A stretch of DNA of 64,000 nucleotides from DATJLY01 sp963773665 (GCA_963773665.1 CAVZBZ010000002.1:1178001-1242000); one strand, 5' to 3'; shown: positions 47,446 to 56,563, counted from the stretch's first letter. The notes: generated from the sequence alone by a model not told the origin. Translations and numbers: made by a program.

Positions 47446-47594
47446 AGGCAGCCTTCTCTTTCTCTTGAGAAGTTCCGTGAGCTGCCGAATTGTCAGAATC
47501 TCGAAGTCCGGAATCCGGCTTCGGAATCCCCAAACGCGAATTTACAAGAAATTCGTGACGAAGCGGAGAGAAAACTTGTGGTTGTGTTTCGGAT

Positions 47595-49297
47595 TTACCG
47601 CCCGCGATCAAAATCCCGATCCCTGCGCCGTCGTGGTGCCGGATCATCGTCGGAAGGTCCATTGTTATCAGTATCGCGGTCATAGCCCTTGGTTCGGGCC
47701 GGACGCTCAACTTCCGGCGACCGGTCCTTCGTACGCCGCCGCCGCTGAATTGTAATCTCCGCTTCCGGTGCCGGGTCGCGCGCCGACCCACCTGACAATT
47801 CACCTTCGGCCTCACCGGACCCGGCCGCTCGCTCGAACTCGGCCATGAGATCGATCGGCTTCTTCGCCGCCTTATTGAACACGTCCATGCGCGGTTCGGG
47901 GGACGGTTCGCGGCTGGTCCGGTCCCGTTCTTTGACCCGGCGTTCCTTGACCAGCGCCATTTCCAGCGACCGCAGTTCCCGCTTTTCGACCAGTTCCAAC
48001 ACTTGAATACGGCGCTGCACGGTAAGCGTTTCCAGTTCCTGCCGGCGTGTCAGCACCTCGACCTCGTTCTTCTGCCGGTCAGCCAGTTCGCGTTTTTGCG
48101 CGAGCAAGGCGTCGTGCCGTGTCTTGTCGCGGTATCGGTAAATCTTCTTCGTCACAAGTTCGACGCCAGTGATGCGGCCTAGGAATGCTGCCAGCCCCTT
48201 CGGCTTATGCGCGGCTCGGTCGAGCCGGATGCGATGGCTTTCCTGCAAATAGCCTTGCCGAAGCGCTGCCCGCACCTCCTTCTGCCGGGTCGCGAGTTCA
48301 TGTCCGGCCTGTCGCTGCCGGACAGCCAGCGCGTTGCTTTCTTGTTCCAGCGGCGTGCGGCGGACCTGCTGCTTGCGCTCCAAGGCCTCGCGCCTTTCCG
48401 TCTGATGGGCTTCCTGCGCCGCCCATTGCTCGTTGGTCCGGAACAGCTCCTTCGCGGCGCGATGGGCGGCGGCGAGCGCCCGCGCCTCATCAACGGACGG
48501 CAGGGAGTCTTCGGGAAGTCCCTGCCGAGGAATTCACGCACCTGCTTGATACGGACTTTTTTGTCGTCGATCAGTTTGGGCAGGCCGTTCATGTTGCCGT
48601 AGAGATCGACAAGGACGTAATCGCGGTCGCCCGTGGCGAGGATATAGCCCATGTCCTCCAACGACCGGACGAAGGCGCGCGGCGTGTCGCGCTTGTGCCA
48701 TGCTGCCGTGACTTGCGCCCTGTGCTGTTCCTTGGAGAGGCCACCGTTTTCCTCCTGCTTTTTCTCATAATATGAGAGCTGCCGGTCCTTCTTCGCGCGC
48801 TCTTGCCCCTTGTCCCGGTAGTAGCCGTCCGGCAACTTGAGCCCGTGGTCGCGGGCAAACTCGCGCGTCACCATCATCAGCTTTTCGTGGTCGAAAGCGA
48901 TGTGCCGGGCCTTGCCGCGCTCGGCGTCGATCCGCGACCAGACGACATGGCAGTGCTCGCGCGGGATTCCGTTCTTGTCTTTCTTTATATGGAAGACGAT
49001 CGCGCGCGGCTGGCCGGACAGAGCGAGGCGGCTCTCGGTCCGCTCGATATAGTCGAGATACTGGTCCTTGGTGAGCCGCCCCTGTCGCTGGTCCGGGTTG
49101 ATCGAAAGGCTGTAGAGATAGTTTGTGCAGCGCGTCAGCGTGTGTGCCTGCGCCTCCCATTCGGCGAACGCGCCGTGCAGGTCGCGGGCGATGGCGCCGC
49201 GAACCTGCGCCACCTCCATCCGTTCATTGTCCTGCGTATTCTGGAGGTGGGTGGCGAGGTCCTGCCCAAGGGCGCGCTGGCTGCCGAACGGGATCAC
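47595..49297 (-). CDS. Relaxase / mobilisation nuclease, MobA/VirD2-like (one frameshift)
   Basis: About 567 residues from a GTG at 49297. The N-terminal relaxase domain has the histidine motif GIPREHCHVVWSRIDAERGK (about residue 115), GQPRAIVFHIKKDK before it, and NYLYSLSINPDQRQGRLT earlier; this fits the PF03432-type relaxases. A long Arg/Glu/Gln-rich helical C-terminus follows (TRRQELETLTVQRRIQVLEL). One base is missing at about 48511, between GRDFP and DSLPSVDEARALAAA. The enzyme nicks oriT to start transfer. GTG overlaps the stop of the MobC-like gene. Confidence 0.8.
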
Positions 49298-49650
49298 GGC
49301 GCGCGCTCCATCATCTTCATGAGCGCGGCCCGGATGACGGCCAGCTCGTCGCACGCCGTCTGAAGGGCATCGGTGGCGCGGCCATCGTCGCCGGTAGCGC
49401 GGGCAGCGCCGTCCAGAGCGTCGCGGATCGCCGCGGAGCGGGCGAGCAACTGCGCGAGCAGTTGTTTTTCGACGGGCGGACGGCGTGTGCCACGGGGCGT
49501 AGCGAGGCCGAAAAGCGCTTTGGAGATATAGGCATTGACGGGAAGACCGGACGCTTCGACGCGACGATAGAACTCGTCCCGCAGCTTTGCCGGCGGGCGG
49601 TAGGAGACAGGGGCGTCGCGTTTCTCGTCGGTCTTGTCCGTCATCTCCAA
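49294..49650 (-). CDS. MobC-like relaxosome accessory protein
   Basis: 118 residues from TTG at 49650 (116 from the ATG at 49644). It has the ribbon-helix-helix-like start PVSYRPPAKLRDEFYRRVEA and SGLPVNAYISKALFGLATPR, then a helical tail. Such proteins bind oriT next to the nick and help the relaxase. It is directly upstream of and overlapping the relaxase gene, and directly downstream of a dense array of DNA hairpins that may be its binding region. Confidence 0.7.
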   Translation of the reverse strand: MEMTDKTDEKRDAPVSYRPPAKLRDEFYRRVEASGLPVNAYISKALFGLATPRGTRRPPVEKQLLAQLLARSAAIRDALDGAARATGDDGRATDALQTACDELAVIRAALMKMMERAP

Positions 49651-49743
49651 AAGCTAGGCGCGCCAGTCGTCCGTCTGCCTCGCGCCATCCTCGCGCGAAC
49701 CTCGCGGGCTCCGGGGCCGCGCCTGCCCCGGTCGATGGGTTCC

Positions 49744-50115
49744 CAAGGGAGAGCCGAAGTCTCCCTTGCGGTCGAAGCCGGTGTCGAAACACCGGTCGTG
49801 GTTCAGGACGCGAAAGTCCTGACTGTGGGTCACAAGGGGCGCGGAAAGCCCTTTGTTCGATGGGGATGGGGGAGAGCGGAAGTCTCCCCGAACGCACGGC
49901 CTGTCCGTGCGTAACGCGCCACGCCGAAGCCCTCGGCGACGGCGGGCGCTCGGCCGGCATGGGCTCGATGCCCATGAGCGATAGCGGCCGGCTGACCCAA
50001 CCCCTTAGCAAGCACGTCGTGCAAGACGGGCGCGCTTAGGGGTTGCGCAGGGGGGTCCACTGGGGGATGGGAAATCCCCCGGCAAGGTGAGCGCGGTAAT
50101 ACCGCGCACACCTTG
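49744..50115. repeat. Array of about eleven DNA hairpins upstream of mobC (candidate oriT or structured RNA)
   Basis: No gene lies in 49651-50363. Stems include 49744-49768 (9 bp, loop GCCGAAG), 49778-49795 (7 bp, CGAA), 49803-49822 (7 bp, GCGAAA), 49832-49856 (9 bp with one G-T, GCGGAAA), 49869-49889 (7 bp, GCGGAAG), 49892-49912 (8 bp, CCTGT), 49922-49938 (6 bp), 49958-49976 (7 bp), 49998-50045 (11 of 12 bp, with an inner hairpin), 50062-50080 (7 bp) and 50083-50115 (14 bp with one A-A mismatch, loop AAT). Five loops share GNGAAA/G. The position next to mobC-relaxase fits an origin of transfer, but the density is unusual. Confidence 0.65.
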
Positions 50116-50363
50116 TACCAATCACTGTCGGATCAGTGCGCCCATACTCAGATTATAAGCCGGGAGTTCTTAATTTCAGGTGTGCACCACAGTCTTGAGC
50201 CAAGTATTTGTGATGTGCACTGCAATATCTATATCGCGAGGATTGTACGAGGAAAAGCTAAATCTGCTTCGCTGATCATCCGCTGATGACGACTGCCGAG
50301 ACCATCGGGATGAACTCCTTGTAATGCACATCCCAACGGCGGTCGCTGAAACGGAGACCACCG

Positions 50364-51105
50364 ATGTCCAACACAAACATCCAACCCGTCAAACCTACCC
50401 GTGAAACTTACGATCCATTGCAGCAGGCTTACGAGAATTCTGAATCGCGCTCTCTTCGAGGCCGCGCTTCCGAATTGTCTCATCTCGCTTCAACGCCACA
50501 AGCAGAGCTACGGGTATTTTTGCAGCGATCGTTTCGGACGTGCCGACGGCACGCTTACCGATGAGATCGCCCTTAATCCTTCTCACTTCCGGGACAGGTC
50601 CCAAGAGGACATTCTCTCCACCCTTGCCCACGAAATGGTCCATCTGTGGCAGCATCATTTCGGCAAGGCGGGCCGGGGTCGCTATCACAACATGGAATGG
50701 GCCGGGAAGATGAAATCAATCGGCCTTCAGCCAACTTCCACCGGCAAGGAAGGCGGAGCCGAGACCGGCGATGCCATGGATCACATGATCGTGCCGGACG
50801 GTCCATTCGACCGGACGGTCCGCAAACTCCTCGCGCGCGGCTTGGTCATTTCGTGGATCGAGCAACCGGCTCGGACAGCCGCGTCAGGCGAGGATGCCGG
50901 TGACGATGAAGAGAGCAAAAAAAAGAGCGGCAAGCGCGTCCGGTATGTCTGCCCACACGGCGACATGAAGGCTTGGGCAAAGCACGGTGCGAAGCTCGTC
51001 TGCGGCGAGCACATGGAGCCGATGGATGTCCATCAACCGACTCCCCGTGGCTATCGCGGTATAACGCCGACCTCTGAAGACCCGGCGTCAGAAGAAGAAG
51101 CATAA
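50364..51105 (+). CDS. SprT-like zinc metallopeptidase-domain protein (one frameshift)
   Basis: About 246 residues. It starts MSNTNIQPVKPTRETYDPLQ and, after one extra base at about 50437, continues ILNRALFEAALPNCLISLQR. The zinc site is ILSTLAHEMVHLWQHHFGKA (HExxH), followed by GRYHNMEWAGKMKSIGLQPT as in SprT/Spartan-type domains. The C-terminal part has a Cys pair region (RYVCPHGD and KLVCGEHM) and an acidic tail. Such proteins are common on conjugative elements; a role in cleaving DNA-bound proteins is possible but not shown here. Confidence 0.75.
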
Positions 51106-51169
51106 AAAGGCGGCGCGGGCTTATGAAGCCCGCGCCTTGTCGCATGTGAAGGAAGCCGTGAGGCGGGAG

Positions 51170-51445
51170 TTATTCCCCCGCCTCTTCGTTTGCGGCCTGG
51201 CCATCGTCGATGGGCGTGGCCTCTTCCTTGTCCTCCAGCTCGTAGAGCGTCAGGGCGCTGACCAACTGCGTGCCAGACAGCTTCACATAGAGCGAGCCGT
51301 CGTCGTTCCGCCAAGCAACCCCGATGCGTTCGTAGGTGGCCTTCTTGCCGTAGCCGTGGCGCACCTTGGCGACATGGGTCGGTAGTTTGGCCTTGCCGTT
51401 GCTGCGGGCGTTCGTGGTTTCGGTCGATTGGTTCGTGTTAGTCAT
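51170..51445 (-). CDS. Conserved hypothetical protein of conjugative elements
   Basis: 91 residues starting MTNTNQSTETTNARSNGKAK, with a central conserved part THVAKVRHGYGKKATYERIG and VAWRNDDGSLYVKLSGTQLV and an acidic C-terminus. No known domain. The leader upstream (minus strand) has an AAGGAGAA binding site and a 6-bp hairpin at 51468-51484, similar in layout to the parB leader. Its 3' end faces the SprT-like gene. Confidence 0.6.
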   Translation of the reverse strand: MTNTNQSTETTNARSNGKAKLPTHVAKVRHGYGKKATYERIGVAWRNDDGSLYVKLSGTQLVSALTLYELEDKEEATPIDDGQAANEEAGE

Positions 51446-51837
51446 GGGTCTTCTCCTTTGTTGAACGGGCTGGCCTTTCCAGCCTTACCCGCCGGACAGC
51501 AGGCCGCCGGGGACGTGTCCGCCAACACGGGAGGCCCCTCTTTAGGGCCGAATGGAGCGGGCCGGCGAAGGACACGCCGCAGAGCATCCCCGCCGGTCTG
51601 ATAAACGGCTTTTGGGGTACAAGGCTGAAAGAAGAACAGCCCCGTTCCGGACAAAGGAAAACAGAAGCCCTGACGGGCGAACCGACCGAACCGCCGCCCG
51701 CGCCTGCCAACGGCGCGGACAGGACAAACCCGACTACAACAGGCGACAGGCGAAACGGCGCCGGCCACGGCCGCCGCCAGCATCGGCGGTGCCCCGGCGG
51801 AATGACTCTTTACGGTCCGCTGTGAAGCCTCCTGCGC
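51446..51837. other. GC-rich non-coding region between divergent genes
   Basis: About 390 bp without a credible gene. Open frames in it are shadows with no start or motif support. It contains the small hairpin GGCTGG-CCTTT-CCAGCC at 51468-51484 near the leftward gene and a GGCCC/GGGCC stem near 51535. It probably holds the divergent promoters. Confidence 0.5.
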
Positions 51838-51857
51838 GCGAGGTTGGTGCGAGGATT
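51838..51857 (+). promoter_or_regulatory. 20-bp element with direct repeat, 68 bp before the traG-like gene
   Basis: GCGAGGTTGGTGCGAGGATT contains two GCGAGG half-sites 11 bp apart. An 18-of-20 match occurs at 54937-54956. In both places the element ends exactly 68 bp before the start codon of a plus-strand gene (51925 and 55024). That spacing suggests a binding site for a regulator of the transfer genes. Confidence 0.6.
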
Positions 51858-51924
51858 GTGCACATGCGCCAGACGGACAATGACCGCGACCTGCCAAACG
51901 ATGGCGGCAAACGGAGACGCGGTT

Positions 51925-53478
51925 ATGACCTCCTTCCTCGAAGACTTCACACGCGACATTCCACGCGGGCTCAGCTCGCGCTACCTTAAGCAGCAGACGG
52001 CGCCGCAAGCGCGCTGGCAGACGCCGGAGGTCATATTCGAGCGGAAGGCGCTCGAATATGACCCGCGCAATCCGGGCGGGAAAATTTTCATCGGCGCGCT
52101 CGGCAACAAGCTTGTCGGGATCGAGGATAACCGGCACGTCCTGACCGTCGCCGGTTCGCGGGCGGGCAAGTCCGTCACGCTCATCAATAACCTGCTCTTT
52201 TATCGCGGTAGCGTGCTCGCGACGGACCCCAAGGCCGAACTTGCCAACATCACCGCCGCCCGGCGCGCCGCGCTGGGGCAGAAGGTGCATGTGCTTGATC
52301 CCTTCGGAAACGCCGCTCCCGGCATCGCGCACTTGCGCAACGCTTATAACCCGCTCGCGGTTCTGAAATCCGGCAGCCCGACCATCATCGAAGATGCCGG
52401 GCTGATCGCGGACGCCCTTGTCGTGCGCAGCGGGCAGGAAAAGGACCCGCATTGGGATGAAAGCGCCAAGAACTTCATCGAGGGCGTGATCCTGCACGTC
52501 GCGACAGAACCGCGCTACGCGGGACGGCGCAATCTTCTCACCGTCCGCGATTTGATCCGCACGGCGCTCGCGCAAGAACCTGCCGCGCTCGTCGGCGAAG
52601 ACGAAGAGCCGCTGCATGTCCTCGAAAAGGAGATGCTGCAAAGCGCGGCGCGGTTTGCGAAGGACACCGCGACCGAAGACCTTGGCGGCGCGCTAGAAGG
52701 CGCGGCGCGGGACTTTTACGAAAAGGGCAGCAACGAGCGCGCGGGCGTGCTTTCGACCGTGCGCCGTCATACGAAGTTCCTTGACTACACGGCCATGCGC
52801 CGCGTGCTGGCCGGGCACGACTTCGATCTGGCTGACCTGAAGCGCGACCGCGCGGGGGTCAGCGTCTATCTCTGCCTCCCTGCCAGCCGCATGGGGCTGT
52901 GCAATCGTTGGCTCCGTATCTTCATCAACCAGCTTCTCGACGCGATGGAACGGGAGAAGACCGCACCGGCGGCACCGGTGCTGGTCTGCCTCGACGAATT
53001 CCCCGTCCTCGGTCACATGCGCCAGCTTGAGGACGCTGCGGGGCAGATTGCCTCCTTCAACGTCAAGCTCTGGGTCGTTCTGCAGGACTGGGGACAGGGC
53101 AAGGCGCTCTACAAGGAGCGCTGGGAAACCTTCGCCGGCAACGCCGGTATCCTCCAGTTTTTCGGCAACAACGATTTGGAGACACTCGAATACGTCTCGC
53201 GCCGTCTCGGCAAGACGCGGGTGGAAGTCGCCCGGCAAAACGAGGTTGGGCCAGAGCAGGCGCAATCGGGATTATCGGGCCGCAGCGCCAGCATGGAGTT
53301 GCATGACTTGCTGACGCCCGACGAAGTAAGCCGACACTTCGGGCGCAGCGACCGGCTCAAGCGGCAGCTCGTGATCTGGGCGGGTTTCGATCCGATGCTC
53401 CTGCAACGGGTGGAGTATTTCGACGCGAGCGGTCCGCACAGCGCCATATTCAGGGAGGCGTTTGCGGACGGCGCGTGA
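51925..53478 (+). CDS. Type IV coupling protein, TraG/VirD4-like
   Basis: 517 residues from the ATG at 51925, preceded by GGAG at 51913; the distance to the upstream 20-bp element also supports this start. Walker A is VLTVAGSRAGKSVTLINNLL (about residues 68-87), LATDPKAELANITAARRAAL follows, and Walker B is VLVCLDEFPVLGHMRQLEDA (about residues 352-371), then VVLQDWGQ and AGILQFFGNNDLETLEYVSR. No N-terminal membrane anchor is visible, as in some shorter coupling proteins. It delivers the relaxase-DNA complex to a type IV secretion channel, which is not in the window. Confidence 0.85.
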   Translation: MTSFLEDFTRDIPRGLSSRYLKQQTAPQARWQTPEVIFERKALEYDPRNPGGKIFIGALGNKLVGIEDNRHVLTVAGSRAGKSVTLINNLLFYRGSVLATDPKAELANITAARRAALGQKVHVLDPFGNAAPGIAHLRNAYNPLAVLKSGSPTIIEDAGLIADALVVRSGQEKDPHWDESAKNFIEGVILHVATEPRYAGRRNLLTVRDLIRTALAQEPAALVGEDEEPLHVLEKEMLQSAARFAKDTATEDLGGALEGAARDFYEKGSNERAGVLSTVRRHTKFLDYTAMRRVLAGHDFDLADLKRDRAGVSVYLCLPASRMGLCNRWLRIFINQLLDAMEREKTAPAAPVLVCLDEFPVLGHMRQLEDAAGQIASFNVKLWVVLQDWGQGKALYKERWETFAGNAGILQFFGNNDLETLEYVSRRLGKTRVEVARQNEVGPEQAQSGLSGRSASMELHDLLTPDEVSRHFGRSDRLKRQLVIWAGFDPMLLQRVEYFDASGPHSAIFREAFADGA

Positions 53479-54037
53479 GCTTAATTCCGCTCGCCGCCGC
53501 CTGCTTCCGCTCCTTCACGCGCAGCAACCGCGCTGCTGCCGGATCGCGCCCAAACAGATAGGCCATTTCGGACGCCAGCCGCCCGCGCTTGTCCCGCAAC
53601 AGGAAATTGCAGAGTCCGCACAACAATAGAACGCGCAGCGCGTTGCGCGCTCGCGTGGCGGCAGTGACATGCAAGGCGGTCTCTTCCGTCTCGCGATCCT
53701 GATAATTGACGGGAAAGCCTTCTTCGATGAATGCGCCCACCATGCGCGCATTGCCACGCTCCGCCGCTTTCAGGAATTCACGGCCAATGCTGGTCATCGC
53801 CTTGCTGCCACGAAGCTGCGGAAGCAGCTCGTCGCCAATGTATTCGCCGGCCTCTACCTTCTGCGCGCGCTGCTCCGCGACTGCCTGCCAGTGTTTCTTC
53901 CGCTCCTGCGCCGTATCTCCGGGATTCGGCTGCCACGCGTGGTCACGCCGTTGCTCGATCCGCGCGCGAAGCTCCGTGAGACTGAGCGCCAGGCCTTCCA
54001 CGGTAGCTGTCTGTTTTCCTACAGAGACGGTCGGCAT
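53450..54037 (-). CDS. Ankyrin-repeat-like protein
   Basis: 195 residues. Two or so ankyrin-type repeats are visible: EFLKAAERGNARMVGAFIEE and then NYQDRETEETALHVTAATRA with RNALRVLLLCGLCNFLLRDK. The N-terminal part (RARIEQRRDHAWQPNPGDTA) is helical and polar. It may bind another protein. Its 3' end overlaps the convergent coupling-protein gene by 29 bp and it is 3 bp from the next gene upstream on the same strand. Confidence 0.65.
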   Translation of the reverse strand: MPTVSVGKQTATVEGLALSLTELRARIEQRRDHAWQPNPGDTAQERKKHWQAVAEQRAQKVEAGEYIGDELLPQLRGSKAMTSIGREFLKAAERGNARMVGAFIEEGFPVNYQDRETEETALHVTAATRARNALRVLLLCGLCNFLLRDKRGRLASEMAYLFGRDPAAARLLRVKERKQAAASGIKLTRRPQTPP

Positions 54038-54040
54038 CGG

Positions 54041-54892
54041 CTAGGTGATCCTCTGAAACAGCGCGATCCCGTTGCCGACCCTTTCGACGATCGCCGGCAT
54101 CTTTTTGGGCTCCAGCGGTTCGCCGTCTTCGGATTCCATCGGATAGTCGTGGCGCAACAGAGCGAGCCCTTTCACCGGGCTTTGGGACGCATGCGAGAGG
54201 TCGGATGCCACAGTCAGAAAATAGCAGTTACGCCCGTTGCGCTCGTTCTTGAGGAACAGCAGCAGATTATCCTCGGGCGTGAGGATGCCCCACCCGCCAT
54301 AAATGATCCGGCTGTGGCGCGCCTCGGTGCGTTGTTTCGGAGTCCAATCCTCGAACTGCGGTCCGGCCAGCAGGTCGTAGGAATCCTCCATCATGGCAAG
54401 CTGGATCAGTCCGGCCTCTGACGCACGCTGCAAGGTAATTTCGCGCACGACAAAGTCTTCGTGAGCGCCTTCGGACGGTTCGAACCACGCGCTTCGGTAA
54501 GTGCCTTCCAGAGTGGCAGGCGGCAGAACGCGCGCGGTGTCGAAAGCCTGGTCGAGATATTCGAGCAGGCGCAACGCGGCGTGCCACGACGGCACGTGCT
54601 CGCGCAGCTCCGCCTCGGTCATCAGCGCGCTGTCCTCGTCCGTAGCGAATTTGACGATGGCGTCGATCCACGCATCCTGCGGCACGGGAAATCTGCGTCC
54701 GCCGTCCGGCGTCTTGATCCCTTCCACGAACTGCCGAAGGCGCTCTTGGGGAATCGAAACGCCCGTCGATTCCTCGATCGCCGCGCTCACGTCCTTCCAG
54801 TTGAAGTAATCGCCCTCAATGCCGCGCTCGTAGTCGTGATAGGCGCCGAGCGCATCGCGCAGCCGGTTGAGTTGCCAGTCCGATAACCGCAT
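54041..54892 (-). CDS. Conserved hypothetical protein
   Basis: 283 residues starting MRLSDWQLNRLRDALGAYHD. Residues 1-65 look like a small helical DNA-binding-type domain (FNWKDVSAAIEESTGVSIPQ, ERLRQFVEGI). The rest is mixed, with YGGWGILTPEDNLLLFLKNE and CYFLTVASDLSHASQSPVKG. I do not recognise a family. It forms a two-gene unit with the ankyrin-repeat gene. It is divergent from the 58-residue gene across about 130 bp. Confidence 0.6.
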   Translation of the reverse strand: MRLSDWQLNRLRDALGAYHDYERGIEGDYFNWKDVSAAIEESTGVSIPQERLRQFVEGIKTPDGGRRFPVPQDAWIDAIVKFATDEDSALMTEAELREHVPSWHAALRLLEYLDQAFDTARVLPPATLEGTYRSAWFEPSEGAHEDFVVREITLQRASEAGLIQLAMMEDSYDLLAGPQFEDWTPKQRTEARHSRIIYGGWGILTPEDNLLLFLKNERNGRNCYFLTVASDLSHASQSPVKGLALLRHDYPMESEDGEPLEPKKMPAIVERVGNGIALFQRIT

Positions 54893-54936
54893 CGCGCCCG
54901 TGTCCTCATCTCCATGCCGCCAAGCCCGCCGCCCCC

Positions 54937-54956
54937 GCGAGGTTGGCGCGAGGAAT
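54937..54956 (+). promoter_or_regulatory. Second copy of the 20-bp direct-repeat element
   Basis: GCGAGGTTGGCGCGAGGAAT, two GCGAGG half-sites 11 bp apart, matches the element at 51838-51857 at 18 of 20 positions and again ends 68 bp before a start codon (55024). Confidence 0.6.
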
Positions 54957-55023
54957 CTTCCCTTTCCCTCAGTCTACAAAATCCACGTCTGAAACGACAG
55001 ACAAACAGAGAAAGGAAGATCCA

Positions 55024-55200
55024 ATGCGTACTCCCGATGAAGCCCGGCGTACCGCTATCCGGCAGGTAAGCCATAACCAGCGGCCTTCGCCCGTCCATAA
55101 CATGGCCGACCAGATCGCAAAGACCTACGCGGCAGCCGCCGCTCAGGCTGCAAGGCGAGCTCAGGCCGCCGCCGCTGATGCCGCAAGGCGGAAGAAGTAA
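55024..55200 (+). CDS. Small Ala-rich conserved hypothetical protein
   Basis: 58 residues: MRTPDEARRTAIRQVSHNQR, then an Ala/Arg-rich helix (AAAAQAARRAQAAAADAARR). AAAGGAAG precedes the ATG. It heads a plus-strand cluster with the 230- and 195-residue genes (gaps 64 and 18 bp). Function unknown; basic and helical, so nucleic-acid binding is possible. Confidence 0.6.
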   Translation: MRTPDEARRTAIRQVSHNQRPSPVHNMADQIAKTYAAAAAQAARRAQAAAADAARRKK

Positions 55201-55264
55201 GCCCACACATCCGGCCCGGCCCCTGAAAGGGCCGGGCCAACTTTCTCCGAAAGGAATATCCATC

Positions 55265-55957
55265 ATGAACCAGAAAGTTCGTTCCCCCTTCGCCGGAAAG
55301 CCCGCGACGTGGCAGGTCACTGACCGCAACGGATTGCCGGCTTTCCACGTCGAGCCGCGCGTCCTGACGCCGTTCCGCGCCATGGCGGTCAGCTCCCTCA
55401 GCAATCTCGGCACGCTGGCGGGCATTGGCTACGGTCTTTTGACGGTCGCCGGTGCGGACAATCCCGATGGCGGGATGCTCGTCGCCGCCATCGCCGTTCC
55501 GGTTATCGGCGGCGTGATGCTCCGTCAGATGCTGGACTCTCTCCTCAGAAAGCGGGTCAGGATAATGCTGACGCTGGAGAAATTCAGCGTACGGACGCTC
55601 TTCGGCTGGAAGCACTACGACCGCCAACTGCCACACCGGTTCGCGCTCGTCCCCCACGACAGCACGCAGGCCGAACGGGATGAGGAGGAGTTTCGGATGC
55701 AGCAGGCGCAAATCACGCGCAAGCCGATCCGCAAACAGCGCTGGTACGCCAACTCGTTCCACGTCTCCTTCGACTATCTCGGCCAGCGCAACGACATCAT
55801 GACGGTGTACGGCCAGAAGGAAGCTGTCGCCATCGCTACACGGCTCAAGGCCTGCGATGACGTGCTCGATGCGCTCGCCCGCCGGGGACAGGGTACGCCC
55901 CTTACCCCCACCGACGAATGGGGCGATCAGCCGGGTGCGATCCCCGAAACGGTGTAA
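55265..55957 (+). CDS. Membrane protein of the transfer region
   Basis: 230 residues from the ATG at 55265. Two hydrophobic helices at about residues 42-62 and 70-88 (LSNLGTLAGIGYGLLTVAG; GMLVAAIAVPVIGGVMLRQM) are followed by a cytoplasmic domain (MLTLEKFSVRTLFGWKHYDR, FHVSFDYLGQRNDIMTVYGQ). The second part resembles a small PH-like beta domain. It is probably an inner-membrane protein encoded with the transfer genes. No family name can be given with confidence. Confidence 0.65.
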   Translation: MNQKVRSPFAGKPATWQVTDRNGLPAFHVEPRVLTPFRAMAVSSLSNLGTLAGIGYGLLTVAGADNPDGGMLVAAIAVPVIGGVMLRQMLDSLLRKRVRIMLTLEKFSVRTLFGWKHYDRQLPHRFALVPHDSTQAERDEEEFRMQQAQITRKPIRKQRWYANSFHVSFDYLGQRNDIMTVYGQKEAVAIATRLKACDDVLDALARRGQGTPLTPTDEWGDQPGAIPETV

Positions 55958-55975
55958 GGCGCGGGAGATCGCCCA

Positions 55976-56563
55976 ATGCCCCGCGAGCCGGATCGTAATC
56001 TGCGGCAGGAAGCCGAACGGCGGGTGGAACAGCGTTTCGCGCAACAGCGTGAAGCGCTGTTCGCCACGCAGAAGGAGCAGCGGGAGCGCGACATGCGCGC
56101 CCAGCAGCAAGCGGTCGAGCGTGTTGCCCAAGAGCAGGCGCGCCTTGCGGAGCAAAAGCGCCAGACGTTGGAGGCGCACGAGCGCAAATGGGACCAGATG
56201 CGCGACCGTATCGCGTACAAGCCCGCGCCGACGCCGTCTTTCGGGAGTTCTCCGCCGCGCGATATCGACCGCGAATATAAGGAGATGCGTCGCCAGTGGC
56301 TCGACCAGCGCGAAACCATCGAACAGCAATTTAACGAGCGGATCGAAACGTGCCAGACGGCGCAAGACGATTTGCGTTTCGCCTTCGATGCCGCCAATGA
56401 GATTCAGGCGCAGAAGAATCGCGCCGATTACGAGACACTGACCCAGACTCAGGACCGAACGCGCACCAGCGCAATCCAGCGAGAGGAGTCACGGCTGGAG
56501 CAATCGGTGACACAGGAATTCCAGCGGCACAGCCGCGATGCCGGACGGGAGCGCGGATTATAG
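55976..56563 (+). CDS. Coiled-coil hypothetical protein
   Basis: 195 residues, almost all charged helix: RRVEQRFAQQREALFATQKE, QARLAEQKRQTLEAHERKWD and, after a Pro-rich hinge (KPAPTPSFGSSPPRDID), a second coil ending QEFQRHSRDAGRERGL. No membrane segment or catalytic motif. It is the third gene of the plus-strand cluster, 18 bp after the membrane protein. It may be structural or a substrate of transfer. Confidence 0.6.
   Translation: MPREPDRNLRQEAERRVEQRFAQQREALFATQKEQRERDMRAQQQAVERVAQEQARLAEQKRQTLEAHERKWDQMRDRIAYKPAPTPSFGSSPPRDIDREYKEMRRQWLDQRETIEQQFNERIETCQTAQDDLRFAFDAANEIQAQKNRADYETLTQTQDRTRTSAIQREESRLEQSVTQEFQRHSRDAGRERGL

Noticed and set aside
47282..47815. Minus-strand frame of 177 codons spanning the gap between the OLD-like gene and the relaxase gene
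   Set aside because: It overlaps both real genes in another frame and shows no motif; the 150-bp gap holds no clear gene.
49744..50115. CRISPR array
   Set aside because: The repeats are inverted, differ in stem sequence, and have no constant direct repeat or regular spacers.
51552..51989. Plus-strand frame upstream of the coupling-protein gene
   Set aside because: Composition is that of GC-rich non-coding DNA and it overlaps the real start of the coupling protein in another frame.
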